Positions 8,595 through 16,249 of a stretch of 34,168 nucleotides of DNA are shown here, piece after piece. How positions within the stretch are numbered: position 1 is the first letter of the stretch; every line of letters starts with the position of its first letter. Made by a program: the position numbers and the translations under genes. The stretch is from Deltaproteobacteria bacterium (GTDB lineage Bacteria > Desulfobacterota > Binatia > Binatales > Binataceae), in assembly GCA_021827495.1 (NCBI GenBank), contig JAKAVN010000019.1:1-34168 (forward strand), in the 5' to 3' direction. Below the pieces are notes generated by a model. That model was not told the origin of the DNA and searched no databases. It saw only the letters and a program-made list of their open reading frames with translations.

Positions 8595-9293
8595 ATGGCG
8601 GCGATAAGTCCGATACACCGCCCAGAGGGGCAGCCCCGGCGTTTTCTCACGCCGCTGGGCATCATCAAGCTTCTGCTCGTCCTGATTCTGCTAATCGGGT
8701 CGGCCTACCTTTTGTGGGCGCATTCCGAGTGGTTCGAGAATCCGCGCCTGGTCAAGGTCGAGGTGCTCGCCTGGGGCGTCTGGGGACCGATCGTTTACAT
8801 GCTGCTCTACGCCTTCGGGCCGTCGTTCCTGGTGCCGGGCGCGGTGATGACGATCGCGGGCGGACTCGCGTTCGGGACGCTGTGGGGTTCGGTCTACTCG
8901 CTTGTGGGCGCGGATGCGGGAGCGCTGGTGGCGTTTGCGGCGGGGCGATTTTTGGGGCGGTCCTTCGTGCGGAGCATCGTGGGCACGCGCTTCGAAAAAG
9001 TGATGCGTCGGATCGAGCGCCACGGCTTCCAGATCATCTTTTACCTGCGGCTGGTGCCGATAGTCCCGTACAACGCGCTTAACCTGCTGGCCGGCGCCTC
9101 GCCGATAACCTTCCGCGATTACTTCTGGGCGAGCATGATCGGGATGGTGCCGGGGACTATCCTGTTCGCCTTCCTAGGCGACGCGCTATGGCATCCGACC
9201 TCGCCGCGCTTTTTCCTCGCGCTCGCGCTGATCGCGGTCTGCTTCGCGGGCGGCGAGCTGGCGCGCCGCTGGCGCCTGCTGCCGGGAAGCTGA
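8595..9293 (+). CDS. VTT-domain (TVP38/TMEM64, DedA-like) membrane protein
   Basis: A 232-residue inner-membrane protein. An N-terminal membrane segment (IIKLLLVLILLIGSAYLLW) is followed by the VTT domain: GPIVYMLLYAFGPSFLVPGAVMTIAGGLAFG, then GADAGALVAFAAGRFLGR, and FYLRLVPIVPYNALNLLAGAS with the family's R-x-x-P-x-x-P-x-N pattern. The C-terminal end has another membrane helix (FFLALALIAVCFAGG). Relatives act in lipid scrambling or undecaprenyl-phosphate transport in some bacteria; for this clade the role is not established. Confidence 0.88.
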   Translation: MAAISPIHRPEGQPRRFLTPLGIIKLLLVLILLIGSAYLLWAHSEWFENPRLVKVEVLAWGVWGPIVYMLLYAFGPSFLVPGAVMTIAGGLAFGTLWGSVYSLVGADAGALVAFAAGRFLGRSFVRSIVGTRFEKVMRRIERHGFQIIFYLRLVPIVPYNALNLLAGASPITFRDYFWASMIGMVPGTILFAFLGDALWHPTSPRFFLALALIAVCFAGGELARRWRLLPGS

Positions 9294-9341
9294 GCCGGCG
9301 CTCCCGCGGCCGCGCCGGCTGATGCGTAGCAGGCCAACGCG

Positions 9342-10136
9342 CTACGGCGGCGACGCCGCGCCGGAGTCGCCGCCCGGCTTGAGCAGCGCGAAGAACTCAC
9401 GGATGCGGTTGTAGTTCGCGCCGAAGTCGCCTGTGCCGTCGCGCGCGCGCGAGCGCATCTCGACCAGGCTGCTGTTCGCGCCGGGGCCCGGACGCACCTG
9501 GATCACGAAGTCATCGCGAAAGCGGAACAGGTAGGAGGTCTCGACGCCCTCGATTGTTCGCGTCGCCGGGTCGACATAAACGATGAACCAGCCCGGCCCC
9601 GCTGGTATCTGATCGGCCATCTGCGGACCAACAAGGCGCGCGGCGTTGGCCGCGGCTTTCATGCTGGCGAAGGCGGCGTCGGGCTTCTCGTCGAGCCGCA
9701 GCGGATCGAGCTGCGGATAATACTTGCTCTGGATGGGCTCCAACCTGGCGCGGTCGTACTTCATCGAGTCGGCCAACAATCCCGGCGGGTTAACGAACTG
9801 TGGCGGATTATCGTAGTCGGTTGTGATGTCGTTAATGTTCGGATACGGCATCGACCACCAGCGCCACATCGTGAATCCAACCGGGACGGCGATGAGCAGG
9901 CCCAGCACGATGCCGGCGATGGCCTTGGGCCGCCCGGGCCGGCGCTCGGGGACCGCAGTGCGGGCGAGGCCTATCAGTCCGAACAGCAACGCCAGGATCG
10001 CGATTACGAAGCTCAGCAGGAACGCCAGGAAGCCGATCATCGGCGGGATCGCGCCCAGATGGGCTCCCGCCACGCCCATTTCCACCAGCAGAACGGCGAA
10101 TATCGCATTAAATATGGAAAGCCAGGCCGGGACCAT
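9342..10136 (-). CDS. membrane protein with C-terminal DUF1499 domain
   Basis: A 264-residue protein in two parts. Residues 1-100 contain three likely membrane helices (first FNAIFAVLLVEMGVAGAHLG, then FLAFLLSFVIAILALLFGLIGL and IVLGLLIAVPVGFTMW). Residues from about 105 on look like DUF1499: NDITTDYDNPPQFVNP, YPQLDPLRLDEKPDAAFASM, GVETSYLFRFRDDFVIQVRP and SLVEMRSRARDGTGDFGANYNRIREFF. The end sequence with R-S-x-S/A-R-x-G-x-x-D-x-G-x-N-x-x-R is the family signature. Function is unknown. The Gly/Pro-rich tail is unremarkable. Confidence 0.82.
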   Translation of the reverse strand: MVPAWLSIFNAIFAVLLVEMGVAGAHLGAIPPMIGFLAFLLSFVIAILALLFGLIGLARTAVPERRPGRPKAIAGIVLGLLIAVPVGFTMWRWWSMPYPNINDITTDYDNPPQFVNPPGLLADSMKYDRARLEPIQSKYYPQLDPLRLDEKPDAAFASMKAAANAARLVGPQMADQIPAGPGWFIVYVDPATRTIEGVETSYLFRFRDDFVIQVRPGPGANSSLVEMRSRARDGTGDFGANYNRIREFFALLKPGGDSGAASPP

Positions 10137-10231
10137 CGTCGTTTGTCCTTGGCTGGGCGGCCCTGCGCGTCTTGATGCGCGCCCGCGTCCAGCATTAGCG
10201 AAGCGGCCCGGCCTACCGCGATATGTCCCCT

Positions 10232-11305
10232 TTAGCTCCGCGCGTAACCAAATTCGTCGAACATTCCAGGCCAGCGAGCTTGTACCAGCGGGCGCCAGTC
10301 CTCGGCGGAGTGCGTCGCGGAGGGTGGATTTCGCGCCATATACGCGCGCACCTTCGGCAACAGCGGGGACGGGTCGCCGAGCGCCAGTCGTTCGTATAGC
10401 AGCTCAATGGTGTGGCAGGGGTCAGCCACCAAGTCCTCGTAGCGGACGGTCGCAATCCTGTCGGCCGGCAGAGTCCGCAAGGCGCTTTGCAGGCTTCGTT
10501 CCAGCGCCAGCCGCGTTCCCAGAATGCGCTCGATCAAAACTTCCTGCACGAGCGGTGGGGCTAGCGCATAGCGCTCCCACATGCTCTGCCAGAGCCTCAG
10601 CGTCGAAGCAAAAACGGCGCAGGGCTCGCGTACAAGCCGAATGAACATCGCGCCGGGGAAGAGCGTGTTGAGCCTCGGAATCCGAAACGAGTTGGCCGGA
10701 GATTTGACCAGCAGCCGCTTGTCCGCACCGCACACGTAGGCCGTCGCTTTCAACATCCACGTAATCGCGTCGTTCCATCGAGGCTCCCGTGCATGCTCGA
10801 AGAGGTCTGGATCGCATAAGGCCTCGAACTGACGGAACGCGGAGGGAAACACGAAGGCTTCATAGGGTGACGTCGCGCCCATGCAGAGCAGGGCGAACTC
10901 TTCCTCCTGCGGTGAGGAAGCTGAAACGGTCATGTCGCCGGTCGGGCGGGCGAGTCGTGCCGCAGCGGGCGCGCGGTGGTGCGCGAGCAGGAAATGATGG
11001 GGATTGAAGCAGGCGTATGTGCTGGGAGCGGCAAAGTGCTCGTCCAGCGCGAGCAACTCGTGCAGCAGCGTCGTTCCGCTGCGCCAATGCCCTACCAGGA
11101 AGAGCGGCGGCCTGAGGTCGAGTTGGTCCAGGATGCGCCGGTACAATCGCTTCTGGAGCATCCCCAGCGCCGACAGCGCGCTCCCCGCCAGGTAGAAACG
11201 CAATTCGAGGCGGCGATCAATCGGCTCAGGATGGCGGACGCGAATACTGCGCCATGCGGAGAGATTCAGATTGAATGCCGGCCGTGACCAGGCCCCCGAA
11301 CTCAT
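10232..11305 (-). CDS. sulfotransferase family protein
   Basis: A 357-residue PAPS-dependent-type sulfotransferase. The 5'-phosphosulfate loop is VGHWRSGTTLLHELLALDEH from residue 71. The 3'-phosphate-binding part is FIRLVREPCAVFASTLRLW around residues 221-239, preceded by LLVKSPANSFRIPRLNTLFP. This is the sulfotransf_3-like group, whose members sulfate sugars, lipids or other small molecules. The ATG at 11305-11303 overlaps the stop of the sulfatase-fold gene (11304-11302) by two bases, so the two are co-transcribed and probably coupled. No PAPS synthesis genes are nearby. Confidence 0.87.
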   Translation of the reverse strand: MSSGAWSRPAFNLNLSAWRSIRVRHPEPIDRRLELRFYLAGSALSALGMLQKRLYRRILDQLDLRPPLFLVGHWRSGTTLLHELLALDEHFAAPSTYACFNPHHFLLAHHRAPAAARLARPTGDMTVSASSPQEEEFALLCMGATSPYEAFVFPSAFRQFEALCDPDLFEHAREPRWNDAITWMLKATAYVCGADKRLLVKSPANSFRIPRLNTLFPGAMFIRLVREPCAVFASTLRLWQSMWERYALAPPLVQEVLIERILGTRLALERSLQSALRTLPADRIATVRYEDLVADPCHTIELLYERLALGDPSPLLPKVRAYMARNPPSATHSAEDWRPLVQARWPGMFDEFGYARS

Positions 11306-13218
11306 GGATGTCTGGCCGGCGGGCGGGAATTGAGCGCATCGACGAAGCGCCGCTGGAGGTCTCCGACCAGCGCCATCGCCATGCCGGAAGGATAAGGAGG
11401 ATAAAGTGTGAACACGTAGTGCTTTTCCTCGGGGTCACGGGCGATATCGAAAAGCTCGACGCCCCCGGAGGGAAAATACCACACTAGATGATAGGCGCCC
11501 GAATTCACGGCGATCGCCCCGGTGGTGGGACGGCTGAAGGCATTCGATTGGGCGAGATACATCGAAAAGGAGGGTTCCGGCGGGGCTGGCGCGCGCGCGG
11601 TGCCAATGAGCGAGTGGCCATCCATCCATGACGGCTTTCCGATTCCGAGCACGGCAAGCAGCGTGGGCGCGATATCCGTGAGATCGCCGTCTTCGGTTTC
11701 GGTGTAGCCGCGGTTCTGGTGGGGCAACGAAATCAGCAATGGAATGTGGGTTTCGGCATAATGCAGATCCGGCGATTCGTGGGTCCACCAGCCGCCGGAA
11801 AAGCTCTCGCCATGATCGGCGGTCACAACCAGGACCGTGTTCGCGTCTCGATGGCTTGTCGCCATCCAGTCAAGGAACTCCCCCAAAGCGCTGTCGCACT
11901 CGGTGATACTCTCGTCATAGCGCAGCCTCAGCAAGTCGACTGCGTGCTGCATCGCCGGCGGATAGCTCGCCTCGGGCGCTTGCCAAAAGTACTGCGCTTG
12001 AGTGGTGAAGTCGGAACCCGGCAGAAACCGGCCGCGGAAGCGCGCGTCCGTCAGGTAGGGCGCATGGGGGGGATAGAGGTGAACCCACAGGAAGTAGGGC
12101 GCGCGCGCGCCGCGGATAAAGTCCTGGGCCGAGGCGAAGACCGCATGCGGCTCGACCCAGCCCACTTTGTTGTATAGGCCGAAAAGGGAACCGAACCTGA
12201 GGATCGCGTTGACCGTAAAGCCATTGGCGGCGTTGAACAGCAGGCTATGCCGTAGCTGCAGCAGGAAGGTTCCGGGAAAAGTCCATGACGACATCGGTGG
12301 CCAGGGCAGGCTCGAAAAGGAATTCGCGAGCCGCAAAGCCAGGGGATGGGCCGCTGGATTGGTAACGATTGCCGCGGTTGTATATCCGTGTCGCTGCAGT
12401 ATCCAGGCGAGGTTGTTTTCGCGCAGGCGGTGAGGGATATGCCCATAGAGCTGGAACACCCGATTCGTCAGCGGGTACTGGCCGGTCAACAGCGACGCGA
12501 CCGCCGGCGTGGTGAAATCCGCGGCCGAGACGAAATTGACGAAATTGTAGCTGCGCTTGGCGAGCCGCTCGAATTGCGGAGTGGTCGGCAGCCTGTAACC
12601 GTAGAGTGACATGTCCTGCGCCGTCAGCGCATCGAAACTGATCAGCACCACGTTAGGCTTCGCCGCGGGGCTCGGGGCGAACCGCCGCGCCCGCGGCATC
12701 GCATCAAAGCTGCGCCAGCCAAAACCCCCGGTAAGTACAGGAATCAGCAGGAGCGGACAGACCGCCAGTACCATCTGCGCCGATTGGTTGAGGCGGTTGA
12801 ACCGCGCGAAAGCACGCTGCCAACCAGAGAACGTAAGCAGGGCGACTGCCGCGAGGATCAACGCCGCCTGCAGGCCGGCGCCCGCGATCTGGCCGATAAT
12901 TCCATCGAGCGGATACAGTAACGCAAGGCCGCATAGGATGGCGCTGGCGAATGTGAGAAAGCCCGCACAATTGGCATCGGCCCGATCCTTCCACAGCTTG
13001 AGTGCGTGGCCCGCCGAGAGAATGAGCGCGAGAAATGTCACGCACAAAGCTTCGAGCAAAAGAATCGCCGAGATTTCCACTGCCAGCTCGGCGACTGCGC
13101 CCCTAACCGAGAGCAGATAGGACAACGGACGCAGCTCCTGGATCGTGAGCGCCGGCGCGAGAAAAAGGACCGTTACAACTGCGAGGCCGCGGAACAGCAA
13201 CCACCACCGCGCACCCAT
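11302..13218 (-). CDS. membrane-anchored sulfatase/alkaline-phosphatase-fold enzyme with Thr at the usual FGly position
   Basis: A 638-residue protein. Residues 1-165 hold about four to five membrane helices; the rest is a sulfatase domain starting KPNVVLISFDALTAQDMSLYGY with metal ligand D196. The nucleophile region reads DFTTPAVASLLTGQYP, so the position of Cys/Ser in C-x-P-S-R sulfatases is T236 and the Arg is missing. Other metal-site parts are intact: HLYPPHAPY (H380, H385) and VTADHGES (D468, H469). Threonine nucleophiles are typical of lipid phosphoethanolamine and glycerophosphate transferases with this fold. A membrane-bound transferase or phosphodiesterase is therefore at least as likely as a sulfatase. 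It is co-transcribed with the sulfotransferase downstream and the small membrane protein upstream. Confidence 0.85.
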   Translation of the reverse strand: MGARWWLLFRGLAVVTVLFLAPALTIQELRPLSYLLSVRGAVAELAVEISAILLLEALCVTFLALILSAGHALKLWKDRADANCAGFLTFASAILCGLALLYPLDGIIGQIAGAGLQAALILAAVALLTFSGWQRAFARFNRLNQSAQMVLAVCPLLLIPVLTGGFGWRSFDAMPRARRFAPSPAAKPNVVLISFDALTAQDMSLYGYRLPTTPQFERLAKRSYNFVNFVSAADFTTPAVASLLTGQYPLTNRVFQLYGHIPHRLRENNLAWILQRHGYTTAAIVTNPAAHPLALRLANSFSSLPWPPMSSWTFPGTFLLQLRHSLLFNAANGFTVNAILRFGSLFGLYNKVGWVEPHAVFASAQDFIRGARAPYFLWVHLYPPHAPYLTDARFRGRFLPGSDFTTQAQYFWQAPEASYPPAMQHAVDLLRLRYDESITECDSALGEFLDWMATSHRDANTVLVVTADHGESFSGGWWTHESPDLHYAETHIPLLISLPHQNRGYTETEDGDLTDIAPTLLAVLGIGKPSWMDGHSLIGTARAPAPPEPSFSMYLAQSNAFSRPTTGAIAVNSGAYHLVWYFPSGGVELFDIARDPEEKHYVFTLYPPYPSGMAMALVGDLQRRFVDALNSRPPARHP

Positions 13219-13224
13219 GATGGT

Positions 13225-13566
13225 TTATTTCCTGGCCTCGTGCGCGGCGCCGCGCGAATCGATTCTTTTCCATCTGTCACGGACGGACTTGACGAATCTT
13301 CTGATTTCCTTACGGCAGTAAAAGAGAAACGAAAGGAAAATCGATACCAGCGGGGCTAGAATCTGCGCCAGGAATCCTCCTGCGTTAGGGTCGATGTAAG
13401 CCCAGCATTCGCCTCGCCATGACAACACGAGCATGATCACGGTTGCGCCGATTACCATCGCGGACGAGCGGCGCGCGTATGGCACGCGACCTGCGCGGCT
13501 GCAGGCCGAAGCGCCAGCGCTCCCATGTTTTAGCGCAAATTTGCGTGGATATCCGCGGTTATTCAC
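13225..13566 (-). CDS. small secreted/membrane protein with YIDPNAGG motif
   Basis: A short protein whose conserved part is a signal-like helix (MVIGATVIMLVLSWRGECWA) followed by YIDPNAGGFLAQILAPLVSI, another membrane helix, and a basic tail (CRKEIRRFVKSVRDRWKR). The YIDPxxG motif after a signal peptide recurs in small membrane proteins beside exopolysaccharide or sulfatase genes; its function is not known to me. Three starts are possible. The GTG at 13566 has a good GGGAG five bases upstream and gives 113 residues. The GTG at 13485 gives the best signal peptide (MPYARRSSAMVIG..). The ATG at 13458 gives 77 residues. It ends six bases before the sulfatase-fold gene, so the three genes form one operon. 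Confidence 0.65.
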   Translation of the reverse strand: MNNRGYPRKFALKHGSAGASACSRAGRVPYARRSSAMVIGATVIMLVLSWRGECWAYIDPNAGGFLAQILAPLVSIFLSFLFYCRKEIRRFVKSVRDRWKRIDSRGAAHEARK

Positions 13567-13690
13567 AATACTCCCTGATTTACGAGTACCATCTTTGTTC
13601 GGGTGCGGGGCTCGAGGCCGATGACTGGTTGATTCTCCACCTCGACGTAGCTGTCAGACATCATAAGACACTCGTATGCCAAGTAAATAA

Positions 13691-13724
13691 ATCCCTCGAC
13701 GCACGCTCGCGTGCGTCGAGGGAT
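13691..13724 (-). terminator. strong intrinsic terminator for the HpaB-family gene
   Basis: A perfect 15-bp stem (left arm 13691-13705, right arm 13710-13724) with a four-base loop, rich in GC. On the minus strand it is followed by the T-rich run TTTATTTACTT. It lies 67 bases after the stop of the HpaB-family gene, on the same strand. It insulates the downstream sulfatase operon, whose promoter should lie between 13690 and 13566. A second 9-bp hairpin (13768-13794 area, arms AAGCCGGCT and AGCCGGCTT) touches the stop codon but lacks a T run. Confidence 0.8.
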
Positions 13725-13790
13725 ATCGTTAAACTCCCGCTTCATTTACAAAATTCGGAACGCGCTCAAGCCGGCTTCAAACCAGCCGGC

Positions 13791-15221
13791 TTATACCCCC
13801 GCGAGCTTGCGCGCGTAAGCGGTGACGCTCTTGAAATCGTACTCGCGATAGGCCTGCAGCTTTTCCGCCTCGAAGCCGCCTTCGGCGTGCACCGCCAGCA
13901 CTTCCTGGTAGCCGCCGAAGTCCGACGCCGTCAGATCGCCGATCAGGTTGAGCAGCCGCAGCCGCGCCTCGGCGTCGAAGCCCTTGGCGCCGCCCATGTA
14001 CTTCAGCACGTAGGCGCGCGTCGCCTCGCTGGTCAGGTCCTCGGCCGCCGGCGCCGTCACCAGCAGCCCGCCCGCGAGGTCCTGCACGACCTGCACCGCC
14101 TCGTGGTAGTTGTGCGCGAAATGATACTTGGCGACGTTGGTGAGCAACGTGTTGGGCACCGCGATGCCGTCCTCGATAGTGCAGGCTGCGGCCGCATGCT
14201 CGAGCAGGCCGCGCACGGTGGCGTGGTAGGCGGCCAGATGGGTTAGCTTGTCGCGCACGTGCGCCGCGCGCAGCACGCCGTTGGCCTCGGCGATCGCGTA
14301 GCCCGCCCCCGCCATCAGCTCGAGCAGCGGCAGCTTGTACGAGACCGCGGTGAAGCGATGGTAGCGCACGAAAGTCAGCGCCAGCAGCCCGGCGAACTCG
14401 ATCTCGCCGCACATGAACACACGCTCCTTGGGCACGAAGACGTCGTCGAAGACCGTCAGCGTCTCCATCATCTTGTGCCGCGCGCTCAGCGGATGCTCGA
14501 AGTCGTTCTTGTGGCCCGCGCCGTGCGGGCTCGAGATCAACTTGAGTCCGGGCGTGTCGATTGGCAGGGCGAAGGCCACCGCGTAGGCCTTGTCCTCGGC
14601 GCGCATCGCGCGCGTCGGCAGCACGATGACCTCGTTGCTGTTGGTCGAGACGGAGGTATGGACCTTGGCCCCGCGCACCACGATGCCGTCGGGGCGCTCC
14701 TCGACCACGCGCACGTAGTAGTCGGGATGCTCTTGCGCGGTGGGGCCGAGCGAGCGGTCGCCTTTGACATCGGTCTGCGCCACGGCGATCGCAAGATCAT
14801 TGTCGCGGCAGTGGCGATGGAACTTCGCGATGCGCTCGCGGTATTCGGGCTTGCCCGCGGCCGCCAACCGCTCGCCGATGATATGCAGCGCGTAAAGCGC
14901 GTCGGTGCCGATCTCCTTGATCAGCACCACCAGCGTCGCGCCTTCGCGGGTCGAGGCCGCGATGAGCTGGCTGCGCTTGAGCAGGTCCTCGGCGTTGCGC
15001 GGCAGGTGGAAGTAGCGGCTGTACTCGCCGCCGCCCTCGCGCATCACGGCCAGTTCGCGGTACTTCGGATCCTCGGCCATCCGATAGTCGATGCAGGCGT
15101 GCTCGACCGCGATCCCGATCACGGGATGCCGCGTCACGTCTGCGACCTTCTCGCCGCGAAAGTATACCGCCCGCCCGTCGCGTAGCGACTGCTTGTACTG
15201 TTCCGGTGTTCTCAGTCCCAT
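13791..15221 (-). CDS. 4-hydroxyphenylacetate 3-hydroxylase / 4-hydroxybutyryl-CoA dehydratase family flavoprotein
   Basis: A 476-residue FAD-dependent acyl-CoA-dehydrogenase-fold protein. It has MGLRTPEQYKQSLRDGR at the N terminus, VHTSVSTNSNEVIVLPTRAM, and FDDVFVPKERVFMCGEIEF with YHRF near residue 287. The latter resembles the AbfD (4-hydroxybutyryl-CoA dehydratase) branch. AbfD binds a [4Fe-4S] cluster through Cys99, Cys103, His292 and Cys299. Here the aligned positions look like V99, E103, H288 and Y295, so the cluster ligands are mostly absent and a dehydratase of the AbfD type is unlikely. A two-component flavin monooxygenase is an alternative; no flavin reductase is adjacent. AGGTGAAG lies about five bases before the ATG. 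Confidence 0.82.
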   Translation of the reverse strand: MGLRTPEQYKQSLRDGRAVYFRGEKVADVTRHPVIGIAVEHACIDYRMAEDPKYRELAVMREGGGEYSRYFHLPRNAEDLLKRSQLIAASTREGATLVVLIKEIGTDALYALHIIGERLAAAGKPEYRERIAKFHRHCRDNDLAIAVAQTDVKGDRSLGPTAQEHPDYYVRVVEERPDGIVVRGAKVHTSVSTNSNEVIVLPTRAMRAEDKAYAVAFALPIDTPGLKLISSPHGAGHKNDFEHPLSARHKMMETLTVFDDVFVPKERVFMCGEIEFAGLLALTFVRYHRFTAVSYKLPLLELMAGAGYAIAEANGVLRAAHVRDKLTHLAAYHATVRGLLEHAAAACTIEDGIAVPNTLLTNVAKYHFAHNYHEAVQVVQDLAGGLLVTAPAAEDLTSEATRAYVLKYMGGAKGFDAEARLRLLNLIGDLTASDFGGYQEVLAVHAEGGFEAEKLQAYREYDFKSVTAYARKLAGV

Positions 15222-15384
15222 CGTGCTTCACCTGCCATGCTGATTTCGCACCGCCGCCGCGCGCCCAGCGGCGCTCGACTTGGCCAACTCCGACAGGCCA
15301 ATATAGGACCCTGCGGCGGCTACGTCCAACGGATCGCGCGCGCCCGCGCCGGCGCTCGCGTGAGCGGCCCGGGGAGATTCGGTT

Positions 15385-16149
15385 ATGGCGGCGCTTGAGA
15401 TGTTCAACCTCGACGGCCGCGTCGCGGCGGTCACCGGCGGCAACGGCGGAATCGGCCGCGGGATCGCGCTGGGTTTGACGGCGGCCGGCGCGGCGGTCGC
15501 GGTGCTCGCGCGAAACCACGAAAAAAACCAGGCGGTGCTCGATGAGCTGCGCGCGATCAACTCCGCGGCGATCGCGGTCCGGCTCGACGTGACCGACCGC
15601 GCCGCGCTGGCGCCCGCGATGGCGCAGGTCGAGCGCGCGCTCGGCCCGGTCGATATCCTGGTCAACAACGCCGGCATCGCGATCCCCGGCGGCGCGCTCA
15701 AGGCCGAGGCCGCGGCCTGGGACCGCGTGCTCGAGACCAATCTCAACGCGAGCTTCCTGCTTTCGCAGATCGCGGCGCGCTCGATGGCGGCGCGCAAGCG
15801 CGGCAAGATCATCAACATCGCCAGCGAGTACTCGCACTTCGGCAATTCGATCGCGCCCTCCTACGCCGCTTCCAAAGGCGGCCTCATCCAATTGACCAGA
15901 TCGATGGCGGTCGAACTGGCGCCGCACAACATCCAGGTCAACGCGATCGTTCCGGGATGGATCGAGAGCGAGATGACCGCGCCAATGAAAGGGCGCCCGT
16001 TCTACGACGAGATCATCAGGCGCACGCCGGCCGGACGCTTAGGCACGCCTGAGGAATGCGCCGGCGCGGCGATTTTTCTCGCCTCGCGGGCCTCCGGTTT
16101 CGTCACCGGCGCGACCATCTTCGTCGATGGCGGTTACGCGATTCGCTGA
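15385..16149 (+). CDS. short-chain dehydrogenase/reductase
   Basis: A 254-residue classical SDR. The cofactor motif is TGGNGGIGRGIALGL, followed by LDVTD, NNAGIAIPGG and the catalytic S-x12-Y-x-x-x-K set (INIASEYS...SYAASKGG). The C-terminal end VTGATIFVDGGYAIR is typical of FabG-like or 2-deoxygluconate dehydrogenase-like SDRs. NAD(P) preference and substrate cannot be told. GGGGAG lies eight bases before the ATG. It is divergent from the HpaB-family gene with a 163-base gap. Confidence 0.9.
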   Translation: MAALEMFNLDGRVAAVTGGNGGIGRGIALGLTAAGAAVAVLARNHEKNQAVLDELRAINSAAIAVRLDVTDRAALAPAMAQVERALGPVDILVNNAGIAIPGGALKAEAAAWDRVLETNLNASFLLSQIAARSMAARKRGKIINIASEYSHFGNSIAPSYAASKGGLIQLTRSMAVELAPHNIQVNAIVPGWIESEMTAPMKGRPFYDEIIRRTPAGRLGTPEECAGAAIFLASRASGFVTGATIFVDGGYAIR

Positions 16150-16249
16150 GCGGCGCGGGCGCGTTTCGGTGGCGGCGGGCGCGCGCCGGGTGTGAAGCCC
16201 GGCGGCCGGAGGGTTTAACCGGCGCCGCGCAACCACGTATCATTCCGGC

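Noticed and set aside
13563-13745. A 60-codon minus-strand frame starting MKREFNDIPRRTRACVEGF that ends in an overlap with the GTG at 13566
   Set aside because: Its 5' part is formed by the perfect terminator hairpin at 13691-13724, and no protein family is recognised. The good overlap with the next start is probably chance.
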